A stretch of 35,999 bases of DNA, taken from Magnetococcales bacterium (lineage in GTDB: Bacteria; Pseudomonadota; Magnetococcia; Magnetococcales; JADFZT01). Numbering within the stretch: the stretch's first letter is position 1; each line of letters opens with the position of its first letter. The translations under genes and the position numbers were made by a program. The DNA is taken from contig JADFZT010000050.1 of the NCBI GenBank assembly GCA_015232395.1, positions 1 to 35,999 of the forward strand. The letters are read 5' to 3'. Positions 23,827-31,985 of this stretch are shown in pieces. Under the pieces are notes generated by a model that saw only the letters and a list, made by a program, of their open reading frames with translations, was not told where the DNA came from and ran no database searches.

Positions 23827-25163
23827 GCGGCGATCTCCTTATTGCCAAGATCCCGGGCCAGGGTCTCCAGCCCTTCACCTCTGAGGCGTACCTCGATTTC
23901 ATTCATGTTGACCGTTACCCGGTCCACCAGAAGCTGCACCAAGCGGTGTTGTTCGCCGGGAAAGAGTGCCTCCCAAACCGGCTCCAGACTTTGCAGCGCC
24001 TCGATGATCTCCCGTTCGGTAACCCAATCCTCATCAATCTTAGCCGCTTTCCAGGTTTTGGCCACCATCTCCGGCGTCCGGGTCAGAGTCTGCAACTGGC
24101 CCAAGACGATCCCCTCAATTTCTCGGGCCGCCACGGTTTTCAGCGGACAGGCGTCGTGGCCATTTTTCAGGGCGTTCTGGCAGGTATAATAACGGTAGAG
24201 CCGCCCGCCCTTGCGCGTGTGGCTTGGTTTCATGGCCCGACCGCAGGATCCGCAGCGCAGGATTCCCTTGAGGGGCGCGGCGGTTTGGGCGCGGGTGCGG
24301 TTGGCGCGCCGGGGGGCGTTGATCTCCAGAATGGAGTGAACCCGGTCCCAATCGGTCTTATTGATGATCGCCTTGTGCTCCCCGGGATAGGATACCTCCT
24401 TGTGGACCGCTTCGCCGATGTAAACACGGTTGTTGAGGATCTTGAGTAGGGTTCCCTTGTTGAAGGGTTTTCCGCCCCTTGATTTGCCGGAAGTGGTGAC
24501 CCAGGATTTACTCTGATGGCCTGCCTCTGCCAACTCCTGGGTTAAGGTGGTGGTGGAGCCGATCTGGATGTAGCGTTTGAAAATATGCCGGACCAGATCC
24601 GCCTCGGCGTCGTTGATGACCAGTTTGCGGTCCTGGACGTCATATCCCAGCGGCGGGTGGCCGCCCATCCAGATGCCCCGTTTCCGGGAGGCGGCAAACT
24701 TATCCCGGATTCTCTCGGCGGCAAGCTCTCTTTCAAATTGCGAGAATGAAAGTAAAATGTTGAGCGTTAGCCGCCCCATGGAACTGGTGGTGTTGAAATG
24801 CTGTGTCACGCTGACGAACGTGACCTTGCCCCGCTCGAAAATCTCCACCAGCTTGGAGAAATCCATCAGGGAGCGGGTCAGGCGGTCGATCTTGTACACC
24901 ACCACGCAGTCGATGCGGTCTGTTTCGATATCGGTCAAAAGCCGCTTCAGCGCCGGTCGCTCCAGGCTTCCACCGGAAAATCCGCCGTCGTCATAACGGT
25001 CCGGGACCGGGGTCCATCCCTCTGCCTTCTGGCTGGCAATGTAATTTTCGCAGGCCTCCCGCTGAGCATCGAGGGTGTTGAACTCCATGTCCAGTCCCTC
25101 GTCGGTGCTTTTTCTGGTGTAAATGGCGCACCGCACCTTGGGTTTAACCTGCTGCCTTTTCAT
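23823..25163 (-). CDS. Large serine recombinase
   Basis: This 446-aa protein has an N-terminal resolvase domain with the catalytic Ser in YTRKSTDEG (S19) and the R-rich VVYKIDRLTRSLMDF region. It then has a recombinase domain (~165-300) and a zinc ribbon (LRCGSCGRAMKPS with a later YTCQ and ACP, residues ~300-350) and a helical end. Large serine recombinases integrate and excise prophages or mobile elements at specific attB sites. It overlaps DUF2924 (upstream) and the helix-turn-helix gene (downstream) by 4 bp each. Confidence 0.93.
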   Translation of the reverse strand: MKRQQVKPKVRCAIYTRKSTDEGLDMEFNTLDAQREACENYIASQKAEGWTPVPDRYDDGGFSGGSLERPALKRLLTDIETDRIDCVVVYKIDRLTRSLMDFSKLVEIFERGKVTFVSVTQHFNTTSSMGRLTLNILLSFSQFERELAAERIRDKFAASRKRGIWMGGHPPLGYDVQDRKLVINDAEADLVRHIFKRYIQIGSTTTLTQELAEAGHQSKSWVTTSGKSRGGKPFNKGTLLKILNNRVYIGEAVHKEVSYPGEHKAIINKTDWDRVHSILEINAPRRANRTRAQTAAPLKGILRCGSCGRAMKPSHTRKGGRLYRYYTCQNALKNGHDACPLKTVAAREIEGIVLGQLQTLTRTPEMVAKTWKAAKIDEDWVTEREIIEALQSLEPVWEALFPGEQHRLVQLLVDRVTVNMNEIEVRLRGEGLETLARDLGNKEIAA

Positions 25164-25612
25164 TGATCCCCTCCGTTGCCGTGGCGGCGGACCCCAAAAA
25201 ACGTCCAGCCGTTCCAGCGCGTCCCGGTAATTGCCCGGGCCACCGCCGACAGGCTGCGGAAGGGCCGTCCCTGGTATTCAAAACCGTCGGCCAGGACCGT
25301 TACGCAGTAGTCGATTCCCTTCCATTCCCGAATCAGACGGGTGCCAACCACCGGTCTGCCGTCTCCTTTGGGTTGATTGCGCCCGATCTGCGTTTCATCC
25401 CTGGCCAGCGTCTTCAACCGCTCCTCCGTCTGTTTCGACAGCCCGCCATAGGCCAACTCCTGAAGCCGGTATGCCAGTCGTTTTACCAGAAACTGTTTGG
25501 CGTATGGCGGCGGGTCGGCGTCGAAAAGCTCCTGCCACATCTCTTTCAGCCTGGTGGTGGTCATGCCCGGAAGGGCGGCCACCTGTTTGATCACATCCGT
25601 TTTCGCCATCAT
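25160..25612 (-). CDS. DUF2924 protein
   Basis: This 150-aa protein matches DUF2924: LPGMTTTRLKEMWQELFDADPPPYAKQFLVKRLAYRLQE at the start, GTRLIREWKGIDYCVTVLADGFEYQGRPFRSLSAVARAITG, and GTRWNGWTFFGVRR at the end. The family is nearly always next to a serine recombinase and may help it recognise DNA. Two adjacent ATG codons (25612, 25609) are possible starts. It overlaps both neighbours by 4 bp. Confidence 0.92.
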   Translation of the reverse strand: MMAKTDVIKQVAALPGMTTTRLKEMWQELFDADPPPYAKQFLVKRLAYRLQELAYGGLSKQTEERLKTLARDETQIGRNQPKGDGRPVVGTRLIREWKGIDYCVTVLADGFEYQGRPFRSLSAVARAITGTRWNGWTFFGVRRHGNGGDQ

Positions 25613-25812
25613 GGTCTGCCTCCAAAATTGGTTTGTTCTTCAGACACATAAGGGCATTGGCCGGGCGGTTTATCCAGTCGAAAAGTCTCTGAATTACCTG
25701 TTTTTGTTCTCTTTTTTATCCGAAAGCGCAGGATGCCGACGGCCAGGATGGCGGCGGCCTCATCCAGGCGCTCGGTGGCGGTCAACAGATTTGGATCACA
25801 GCCGTTGGTCAT
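25609..25812 (-). CDS. Small protein upstream of DUF2924
   Basis: This 67-aa protein begins TATERLDEAAAILAVGILRFRIKK after a short N-terminus and has a basic middle and Pro-rich tail. Similar short proteins often precede DUF2924/recombinase genes. Function unknown. The 4-bp overlap with DUF2924 and the shared strand support it as a real gene. Confidence 0.6.
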   Translation of the reverse strand: MTNGCDPNLLTATERLDEAAAILAVGILRFRIKKRTKTGNSETFRLDKPPGQCPYVSEEQTNFGGRP

Positions 25813-25916
25813 GGAAAATCATCCTCATTCGGGTGGGGCGTGATGACGCCCCTTTCTCTGAAATACCGGAACGAGGAGAAAAACGTCGGGCACAATCCAA
25901 GTCATATAAATTTTTC

Positions 25917-25944
25917 TTGCGGCGCTTTTGACTCCTGATATAGA
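25917..25944 (+). promoter_or_regulatory. Possible promoter of the LexA-like repressor gene
   Basis: TTGCGG at 25917-25922 and TATAGA at 25939-25944 are 16 bp apart, about 45 bp before the GTG start. The divergent region 25813-25991 probably holds the switch controlling both arms of the prophage. Confidence 0.35.
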
Positions 25945-25991
25945 TTAGGTCCATTCGCCTGATTGTGGGGCCAACTTTGTGAGGGAGTATT

Positions 25992-26651
25992 GTGAACAGG
26001 GATGATCCAAGCCGTTCCGGCCCCAAGCCGGTGGAAGGGCTGACGGGAGCGCAGGAACGCCTGATGGCAGCGATCCAGGCTTTCATTGACGAAAAAGGCA
26101 TGCCGCCGACCGTGCAGGAAATGGCCGATGCCCTGGGTATCAAGGGAGCTACGGTCCATGAACAGATCGGCAAGATTGCTCGGAAGGGTTATTTGAAGAG
26201 AACGCCGCGCAAGGCGCGGTCATTGGAAATCATACGGCGGCCCCCATCTGTTTCCCGGCTTGTGCCGGTCTCCATTGTGGGAAAGGTGGCCGCCGGACTG
26301 CCGATATTCGCCACGGAAAATCATGTCGGTGAAGTTCTGGTGGAGTCGAATGTGGCTCAGGGACGCTGTTTTGCCCTGGAAGTACAGGGCGACAGCATGG
26401 TGGAAGCGGATATCCATGAAGGGGATATTTTGATCGTCCGCCAACAGCCGCTGGCAGAAAATGGAGATATCGTCGTGGCCCTCCTAGAGGATGAGGCCAC
26501 CGTCAAACGGCTTTTCATTTCCGGAGATCGGATCGAGTTGCGGCCTGCCAATGCGGCATATGCCACCATTCTGATTGCTCCGGATGATGATCTCAAAATT
26601 ATTGGGAAGGTTCTGGCTGTTCGTGGCCGGGCCAAAGATTTTGACGATTGA
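25992..26651 (+). CDS. LexA-family self-cleaving repressor (prophage)
   Basis: This 219-aa protein has an N-terminal winged helix (LTGAQERLMAAIQAFIDEKG through ALGIKGATVHEQIGKIARKGYLKR, residues ~17-70) and a C-terminal S24 peptidase domain. The self-cleavage site is in VAAGLP (A101-G102). The catalytic Ser is in GDSMVEADIHEGD (S135) and the Lys in ATVKRLF (K172). In a prophage setting next to the recombinase, this is likely the lysogeny repressor, responsive to RecA and DNA damage. The GTG start is preceded by GAGGGAG. It is transcribed opposite to the recombinase module. Confidence 0.85.
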   Translation: MNRDDPSRSGPKPVEGLTGAQERLMAAIQAFIDEKGMPPTVQEMADALGIKGATVHEQIGKIARKGYLKRTPRKARSLEIIRRPPSVSRLVPVSIVGKVAAGLPIFATENHVGEVLVESNVAQGRCFALEVQGDSMVEADIHEGDILIVRQQPLAENGDIVVALLEDEATVKRLFISGDRIELRPANAAYATILIAPDDDLKIIGKVLAVRGRAKDFDD

Positions 26652-26664
26652 GGGAGCGTCTGCC

Positions 26665-27879
26665 ATGGCCACATTCAACATCCGCCGTTTTGCTCATCCT
26701 GATGCACTGAAAAGCATCAACCCGCTCCGCCTTGTGGCTTTTCTCAAGCCGCATGCGGAATTCCTGTCGGGGCGTGGCATCTCCCTCTCCGGTAATGGCG
26801 GGGGTCCGGTGGATTATGAACGGCTGGCTTCGGTGCTGATGAGCATGGAAACGGATGCGCCCCAGGCGTTGCTGGAATCCCTCTACCTGATCCATGAAAT
26901 GTCCACCGATGAGGGCATGGACCGTCTACTGGAGGCGGCCAAGGCCCAGGGGTTGACGCTTGAGCATGACCCGGAATCGAGTCCGGCTGATATCGCCATC
27001 CAGGTGTTTCTGACCAATCGGGAGCTTCTGGAGCGGCAGCACGCCAACACGTTCATCTTCCGGGCCCGCTCTTTCCGGTACTTTTGCGGCCACAGCGGCT
27101 GGAATGGTAAGTTTTCCCTCCCTGATGCTTCTGTTTTGCGGACGTTGGAAAAGGGGATGGATGAGTGGTTTGAGGAAAAATTCCGGGGGCGCGGCAGCCG
27201 CGTTTTTGTCTTTCCCCATGGCCGCAAGGTGAATCTGGTGGTCCGGCACGGCATGCGCTTCAAGCGGGAGGGATCCATTCAGGATGGCAAATCTGGGAGC
27301 ATTTACTACCGCCCCGAATGCCACGATGTTCTGGTCTACGACAAGGATTTGAACGAACTGAGCATCAAGGCCGGTTCCAAGGGCGAGCGGGAGATGTACC
27401 TGTCGCAGGTGGGGCGCCACATCTTCAGCAACGATAACCACTTCCCTGGGGATGAAAAGTACACCCTGCAACCCTTGCTGGATGATGGCGCTGAATCCCT
27501 CGCCTGTGATGATGTGGAGGGAATCGAATGGATCCTGCTCCGCGAGGTCACCATCTACCGGGGCGGCAAACATTCTGAAATAGAGATCCGAAAGGCCAAG
27601 GATCTGTTCGGGGCCATGAAGGAACGGGACCGTTCCTTCTCTTCCAAGCTGCGGCTGATCATGGCCAAGTTCGAGGTGAAGTTCGCCGATTCCGGAAAAA
27701 GCCGCACCGTCACCATCCGCCCGGCCAACCAGGCCATGTACACCCGGGATGATGACAGCCTTCTGTTGGAAAAATGGATGGCCCTGCGTGGTTTCATTCT
27801 CTCCAGCCAGGAGGAGGAACAGGCCGATGCGGGCTTTGAGCCAGCAACTCCCATTCCACAACCAGAAGTGCTACCGTAA
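26665..27879 (+). CDS. Uncharacterised 404-aa protein after the repressor
   Basis: This 404-aa protein starts at ATG 26665, 13 bp after the repressor stop, with GAGGGAG upstream. It has no recognised domain. Features seen: an N-terminal NIRRFAHPDALKSI, a middle with FRYFCGHSGW, a strand-rich region (LVVRHGMRFKREGSIQDGKSGSIYYRPECHDVLVYDKDLNELSI is split by charged turns), and a C-terminus rich in Pro and Glu. The close spacing to the repressor gene suggests co-transcription. It may be a DNA or protein target-recognition component, but this is not supported by any motif. Confidence 0.6.
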   Translation: MATFNIRRFAHPDALKSINPLRLVAFLKPHAEFLSGRGISLSGNGGGPVDYERLASVLMSMETDAPQALLESLYLIHEMSTDEGMDRLLEAAKAQGLTLEHDPESSPADIAIQVFLTNRELLERQHANTFIFRARSFRYFCGHSGWNGKFSLPDASVLRTLEKGMDEWFEEKFRGRGSRVFVFPHGRKVNLVVRHGMRFKREGSIQDGKSGSIYYRPECHDVLVYDKDLNELSIKAGSKGEREMYLSQVGRHIFSNDNHFPGDEKYTLQPLLDDGAESLACDDVEGIEWILLREVTIYRGGKHSEIEIRKAKDLFGAMKERDRSFSSKLRLIMAKFEVKFADSGKSRTVTIRPANQAMYTRDDDSLLLEKWMALRGFILSSQEEEQADAGFEPATPIPQPEVLP

Positions 27880-27900
27880 ATCATAAATTTGGATGAAAAA

Positions 27901-29031
27901 ATGTATATTTACGGTGATGAATCAGGGAACACGGGGAAAGAAATATTTCACGAGCCCGAGTGGTACCACCAAGGGGGGTTGATCTGCCTACATGACATTG
28001 ACCCTGTGGTTCGCCCAATACTCCGACGCCATTGTGATGAACTGGGTGTTGAACGAATTCATGCGAATGAATTTCTTTCGACAAAAAACGCTGAAATTGC
28101 TACGGATATTATCAATGCGCTTGACGCATCAACTACCTGGGTCTTCCACCATTCGAAAATCCATAAACCGTACATGGCAACCACAAAATTTGTGGATGCT
28201 ATTTTTGACTCTGGTGAGAATGATGGGGCGCGGTGGCTTTGGTATAATTCTGAATTCCTCAGACATACTCTATGCTGTCTGATGGATGATGTTTTAACGC
28301 CAAGAAATAAAAGGCGGTTTTGGCCAGCATATCTTTCAAGCAATCACGACGAAGTGAAGGCTTGTATCAGGAATGCGCAGACTTATTTAGATAGGCATAC
28401 GAGCGATAGGCGTCTCCAGACTGTTGTAAGGGATGCATTCAATCATGCTCTTAGCAATATGGAGAAATTGTCATTTGGTCATTCGGGGAAATCCTACAGA
28501 AAGCTTGAGGCTCCAAACATCGCAGCTTTCAGCATTCTGATCAACTCTGTGCATAGTTTTGCAGAAAAACATAATGCTGTTCCTGTTGCATTTATCCATG
28601 ATCAAAGCTCAGAGTTTAATAAGACCATGAGGAAAATGCATACATGGTTCTCTGGAGTTCAAGCAGGATCAGCCGATATCGCAGCAAAAGTTGTCATGGT
28701 AGATTGGGGTCTGGGAAATTTTAGTTCACCGTCATCCAAAGATATTCTTCCACTTCAAGCAGTTGATGTTTTGCTCTGGATTTTACAGAGGGAACCTCAG
28801 CATGAAATCACTGATGTACAAGAACGGCTTGGAAAGAAAACAGACCCCTATTGGATTTCACGGCCAACTTCAGAGTTGATTCGACAATCATGGATAAATC
28901 GCCTGTTTGGTCCAGACTTCCCAGTGGAAAGACTTCAAGAAGGAGAGAGGCTTGCTGCTGAAGTGGAAGAGAGGTTCAAGGAGAAGTTGGTTCAAAAAGT
29001 GCCTCAAATGCCTATCACAAAACTGGAGTAG
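27901..29031 (+). CDS. DUF3800 protein (RNase H-fold, accessory/defence)
   Basis: This 376-aa protein opens with IYGDESGNTG, the DUF3800 signature with its conserved acidic residues. It later has FIHDQSSEF, VVMVDWG and LPLQAVDVLLWIL, which correspond to the family's D-rich and LQxAD motifs. DUF3800 proteins are predicted RNase H-fold nucleases and are common in defence islands and as phage morons. ATG 27901 is preferred to TTG 27889. It is visibly AT-richer than the genes on both sides, which suggests a separate acquisition. Confidence 0.75.
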   Translation: MYIYGDESGNTGKEIFHEPEWYHQGGLICLHDIDPVVRPILRRHCDELGVERIHANEFLSTKNAEIATDIINALDASTTWVFHHSKIHKPYMATTKFVDAIFDSGENDGARWLWYNSEFLRHTLCCLMDDVLTPRNKRRFWPAYLSSNHDEVKACIRNAQTYLDRHTSDRRLQTVVRDAFNHALSNMEKLSFGHSGKSYRKLEAPNIAAFSILINSVHSFAEKHNAVPVAFIHDQSSEFNKTMRKMHTWFSGVQAGSADIAAKVVMVDWGLGNFSSPSSKDILPLQAVDVLLWILQREPQHEITDVQERLGKKTDPYWISRPTSELIRQSWINRLFGPDFPVERLQEGERLAAEVEERFKEKLVQKVPQMPITKLE

Positions 29032-29039
29032 GATGAAAG

Positions 29040-30152
29040 TTGCGTGCTATTTCGCAATTCTGGACTGCAATCGCAAACATTCCGGGGCTTTCCGGCGTCT
29101 TGGCGGAATGGCGGGAATATCTGGGTAACGAGTTCTCCCTGGTCAAACCCATTCTGAAATCCACCGGCAGAAAATCCAGAAGCTATCCATGCCCCAGCCC
29201 CGGCGGTCCGGGCTGTCCCAGGGAGGTGGTGGAACACCGTGATGGTTCCATCGTGGCGGTATGCGGGGATCAGGAAGAACGGAATTGCGACGATGTGGCG
29301 CTATCCCTTGCCGATATTTTCGTTTATACCCTGGATCGCGGCAAGTTGGCCGGGTGGGTGGCTCAGGCGCTGGCCATTGAAGCGCATTTCGATACCGTGG
29401 AGGGACTCAGCGAGTGTTGGCATGTTGGTGATTATACCCCCTTTGCTGGGCGGCGGTTTCCGGTTTACATGCTGCTGGCCTTCCATGAGACGAAACGGGC
29501 CGAAGCGGTCCAACGACTCTGTCGGATCAGTGCGGGGCCGTTCATGCTGGCCGTTCCCATCGCCAGCGCCGTTTCAACTGAGACCGTAACCCTTCTCCAG
29601 GCCCACAAGGGGCATCTTCTTCGTCTCGATGAAATGTTGATGGATGGCGGCAACGGTCGGTTCGCGATTTCCCAGACTGCCAACGAATACATCACCGCCT
29701 TTCATGACGAGATCTTCCCGCAAGAAGAGGAAATCCCATCCACCCCGGCTTTTCCGACGCCCCCGAACGCCACATGGAGGGATTTGCGTATCCGTTTTCT
29801 GGATGGGCATCGCGCCACCTTGTTATGTCAGGGGGTCTCCGAAACGGTCAGCTTTTCGACCATGGGCATGGAGAACCGCAGAAGCCGGGAGCCATCCGTC
29901 CAATGGGAGCTGCTTGAAAAATTGGCTCAGAACCATGGAAGATTCAGTTGGCAGTCCTCTGGGGCCAACAACCAAGTTCCCCAACAGGTCCGGCGTCTGA
30001 ACAAGGACCTGGAACGCTTTTTCGGCATTGATAATCATCCTGTCGAGTGGAAAAAGGACGAAAAAGCCTACTGCACCCTGTTCGAAATCCACTACGAACC
30101 GGACGAGCCTGCCCGCTCCGCATCCCCACGGCGCGCCACCAAGCGCCGCTGA
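29040..30152 (+). CDS. Uncharacterised 370-aa protein
   Basis: This 370-aa protein has an N-terminal helical region, a Cys-rich segment (CPSPGGPGCPREVV and further Cys near residues 75-85, possibly a metal site), a middle with HETKRAEAVQRLCRISAG, and a C-terminal part with WRDLRIRFLDGHRATLLC and DLERFFGIDNHPVEW that may be a winged-helix-like output domain. The start is TTG with AGGA upstream. It may belong with the 404-aa protein, from which it is separated by the DUF3800 gene. Function unknown. Confidence 0.6.
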   Translation: MRAISQFWTAIANIPGLSGVLAEWREYLGNEFSLVKPILKSTGRKSRSYPCPSPGGPGCPREVVEHRDGSIVAVCGDQEERNCDDVALSLADIFVYTLDRGKLAGWVAQALAIEAHFDTVEGLSECWHVGDYTPFAGRRFPVYMLLAFHETKRAEAVQRLCRISAGPFMLAVPIASAVSTETVTLLQAHKGHLLRLDEMLMDGGNGRFAISQTANEYITAFHDEIFPQEEEIPSTPAFPTPPNATWRDLRIRFLDGHRATLLCQGVSETVSFSTMGMENRRSREPSVQWELLEKLAQNHGRFSWQSSGANNQVPQQVRRLNKDLERFFGIDNHPVEWKKDEKAYCTLFEIHYEPDEPARSASPRRATKRR

Positions 30153-30180
30153 TTTCCCCCACAATTTGACGTCATCTTTC

Positions 30181-30202
30181 AGCCGGGCTTGCCCCGGCTT
30201 TT
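30181..30202 (+). terminator. Rho-independent terminator
   Basis: AGCCGGG and CCCGGCT form a perfect 7-bp stem around CTTGC, followed by TTTT. It lies 28 bp after the 370-aa gene and separates it from the later prophage genes. Confidence 0.8.
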
Positions 30203-30233
30203 CCATTTTCCAGCTATCCATTCAAGCGTTTCC

Positions 30234-30272
30234 CCGATGACGCGTCATCGGCATCTCGATGACATGTCATCG
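30234..30272. promoter_or_regulatory. Two adjacent perfect palindromes, probable operator
   Basis: CCGATGACGCGTCATCGG at 30234-30251 and CGATGACATGTCATCG at 30257-30272 are perfect palindromes with the same GATGAC/GTCATC arms. Their centres are 22 bp apart (two helical turns). A partial copy (CGATGACATGACG) lies near 30389. They lie upstream of the sigma-like gene and probably bind a dimeric regulator. The remaining intergenic sequence to 30452 has a T-rich run and no gene. Confidence 0.65.
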
Positions 30273-30452
30273 GGCCGGAGAAGTTTTTTTTATTTTTTTT
30301 GGCCGACCAACAGGCAGGACAACTTGTTGATCATGCGGGATTTAACCTCATTTCCAGCCATCCTGTCCACCTTCACTCAGCCTCCTTCGATGACATGACG
30401 CCAGTCCAGGGCAATCGGGCCGATGCCCGTCCCCCAGGACAAAGGCGACATC

Positions 30453-31049
30453 ATGAAATCCAGGAACAGATACGACGAGATTCACCCCAGGGCAGTCACT
30501 CTTATCCGGCGGGAGGCGATAAAGCTCTCCCGACACCCGGCATTCCGTTGGACGGAACCAGCGGACTTCGAACAGGAACTGGCGCTGCATGTTCTTGATC
30601 GGGTCCGTTGCTTTGACGGCAGCCGCGCCGGGCTTCTCACCTTTCTCTCCCAGGTCATCCGCAACCATGCCATCCGCATGTTGGAACGGGAGACCGCCGC
30701 CATACGTGGCGGTGGCGTCAACCACCTCTCTCTGAACGACATGCTGATGGACGAAGACGGGGTCAAAACCGAACGGATCGGGACCATTTCGGAAGATCAG
30801 GGGCTGTGGTCCAAGGCGCCCACCTGGGAAGAAGCGGTCGAGAACCGTATGGAAGCGGAAGATCTGCTTGCTCTTCTTCCTTCTGAACTCAGGGATGTCG
30901 CCATCCGGGTTTCCCTGGATTCCATCACCGGCGTTTCCCGCCACACGGGCATTCCTCGTCCCACCCTGTATGACGCCCTCAAACGGGCTCGTCGGATCAT
31001 TCGGAAAAAATGCTCCCCCGGTCCGACGTTTTTCCCCTCGTTCCGGTAA
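30453..31049 (+). CDS. Sigma70-like factor (prophage)
   Basis: This 198-aa protein has a region 2-like N-terminal part (FEQELALHVLDRVRCFDGSRAGLLTFLSQVIRNHAIRMLERE, residues ~38-80) and a region 4-like C-terminal helix-turn-helix (SLDSITGVSRHTGIPRPTLYDALKRARRIIRKK, residues ~155-188). It could direct late prophage transcription. ATG 30453 is chosen because the upstream codons are in the intergenic region. Alternatively it is a sigma-like regulator without polymerase binding. Confidence 0.72.
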   Translation: MKSRNRYDEIHPRAVTLIRREAIKLSRHPAFRWTEPADFEQELALHVLDRVRCFDGSRAGLLTFLSQVIRNHAIRMLERETAAIRGGGVNHLSLNDMLMDEDGVKTERIGTISEDQGLWSKAPTWEEAVENRMEAEDLLALLPSELRDVAIRVSLDSITGVSRHTGIPRPTLYDALKRARRIIRKKCSPGPTFFPSFR

Positions 31050-31084
31050 ATACAATCAGGACCCAAGAGAAAAGGAGTCGAGCG

Positions 31085-31393
31085 ATGGAACCGGAAATGG
31101 CCTTGTGGATAGCCGTCCTCAATCAAGCGGTAAAAGACGTTCGAGCGCTGGTTAAAAAGGTGGAGAAGGATCCCAGCCTGTGGGCCAACCCCCTGTTTCG
31201 CTCGGAGGTGCTGCATCTCAAACGGTACTTCCGCAGGCGGTCCATGGAGCCCGGAGGGTTCGGGTTCATCTGCGAACTGATGGACGTGGACGCCGTACAG
31301 GCCACTCGGCAGATCGAAGAGCTTTATCTCCGGCATCTGAACAGGCCGGTCGAACAACGCCCCACCCGGGTGGCCATGTTGTTGGCCATCTGA
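31085..31393 (+). CDS. Small hypothetical prophage protein
   Basis: This 102-aa protein starts after AAAAGGAG and is helical (MALWIAVLNQAVKDVRALVKKV, then FGFICELMDVDAVQATRQIEELYLRHL). It resembles small phage proteins without a known role found near replication genes. No function is assigned. Confidence 0.6.
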   Translation: MEPEMALWIAVLNQAVKDVRALVKKVEKDPSLWANPLFRSEVLHLKRYFRRRSMEPGGFGFICELMDVDAVQATRQIEELYLRHLNRPVEQRPTRVAMLLAI

Positions 31394-31406
31394 GGTGGAC
31401 ACGGTT

Positions 31407-31469
31407 CCGCACGTCTAGGGCAGTGTACCCGAAGAGCCCGATTCCTGGCGGGCCTGACGTGCGGTTTTT
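31407..31469 (+). terminator. Branched hairpin with T run (terminator or small RNA)
   Basis: CCGCACGTC (31407-31415) pairs with GACGTGCGG (31456-31464), followed by TTTTT. Inside are two smaller hairpins, GGG-CAGTGTA-CCC and AGCCCG facing CGGGCCT. The result looks like a three-way junction rather than a simple terminator. It lies between the 102-aa and 161-aa genes. Confidence 0.55.
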
Positions 31470-31499
31470 CCAGGATTTTTCAGCAGGAGTAAAAACAAC

Positions 31500-31985
31500 A
31501 TGAATGACCAAATCACCCTCGAACATCTGCGGCGCATGCCCATGGGAGAAGTCGCCGCCCTGGATCCAGTGACGCTGACCGGCCTTCAGGATCAAGCCAA
31601 TACTGCCATGGAGCGCGCCAAGAGCATCAAGGATCTGCTAGATGGCGTTTTGAGTCGGCGCTATGCCGACCGCGCCGCTCTGCTGCGCAAGGATGCCGGA
31701 AAGGATTTCGGATCCATCCGATTTGACGATGGCGAGGTCACCATTACCGCCGACCTGCCCAAGCGCCCGGTTTGGGACCAAAAGCGCCTCGGCGAGATCG
31801 TCGAGCGTATCCGCCGCGCCGGTGAGGATCCGGGCGAATACGTGGAAGTCGCCTACAAGGTGGCTGAGCGTAAATTTACCGCTTGGCCGGCACATATCCG
31901 CAGCACATTCGAGGCGGCCCGCACGGTCAAGCCGGGCAAGCCCAGCTTCAAATTGTCTCTCGTCGACCGGGAGGCTGCGGCATGA
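31500..31985 (+). CDS. Phage protein upstream of the RecA-fold ATPase
   Basis: This 161-aa protein has a helical N-terminus (LTGLQDQANTAMERAKSIKDLLDGVL), a strand pair (FGSIRFDDGEVTITADLPKRPVW) and a helical C-terminus (IVERIRRAGEDPGEYVEVAYKVAERKF). Related short proteins lie upstream of Sak4-like ATPases in phages. Function unknown. Its stop overlaps the ATPase start by 4 bp, so the two are coupled. Confidence 0.65.
   Translation: MNDQITLEHLRRMPMGEVAALDPVTLTGLQDQANTAMERAKSIKDLLDGVLSRRYADRAALLRKDAGKDFGSIRFDDGEVTITADLPKRPVWDQKRLGEIVERIRRAGEDPGEYVEVAYKVAERKFTAWPAHIRSTFEAARTVKPGKPSFKLSLVDREAAA

Noticed and set aside
25163-25651. Plus-strand open frame antisense to DUF2924
   Set aside because: DUF2924 matches its family over its full length; the antisense frame is an artefact of GC-rich codon use.
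29823-30221. Minus-strand open frame antisense to the 370-aa gene
   Set aside because: No start signal and no recognisable pattern; the plus-strand gene is continuous and better supported.
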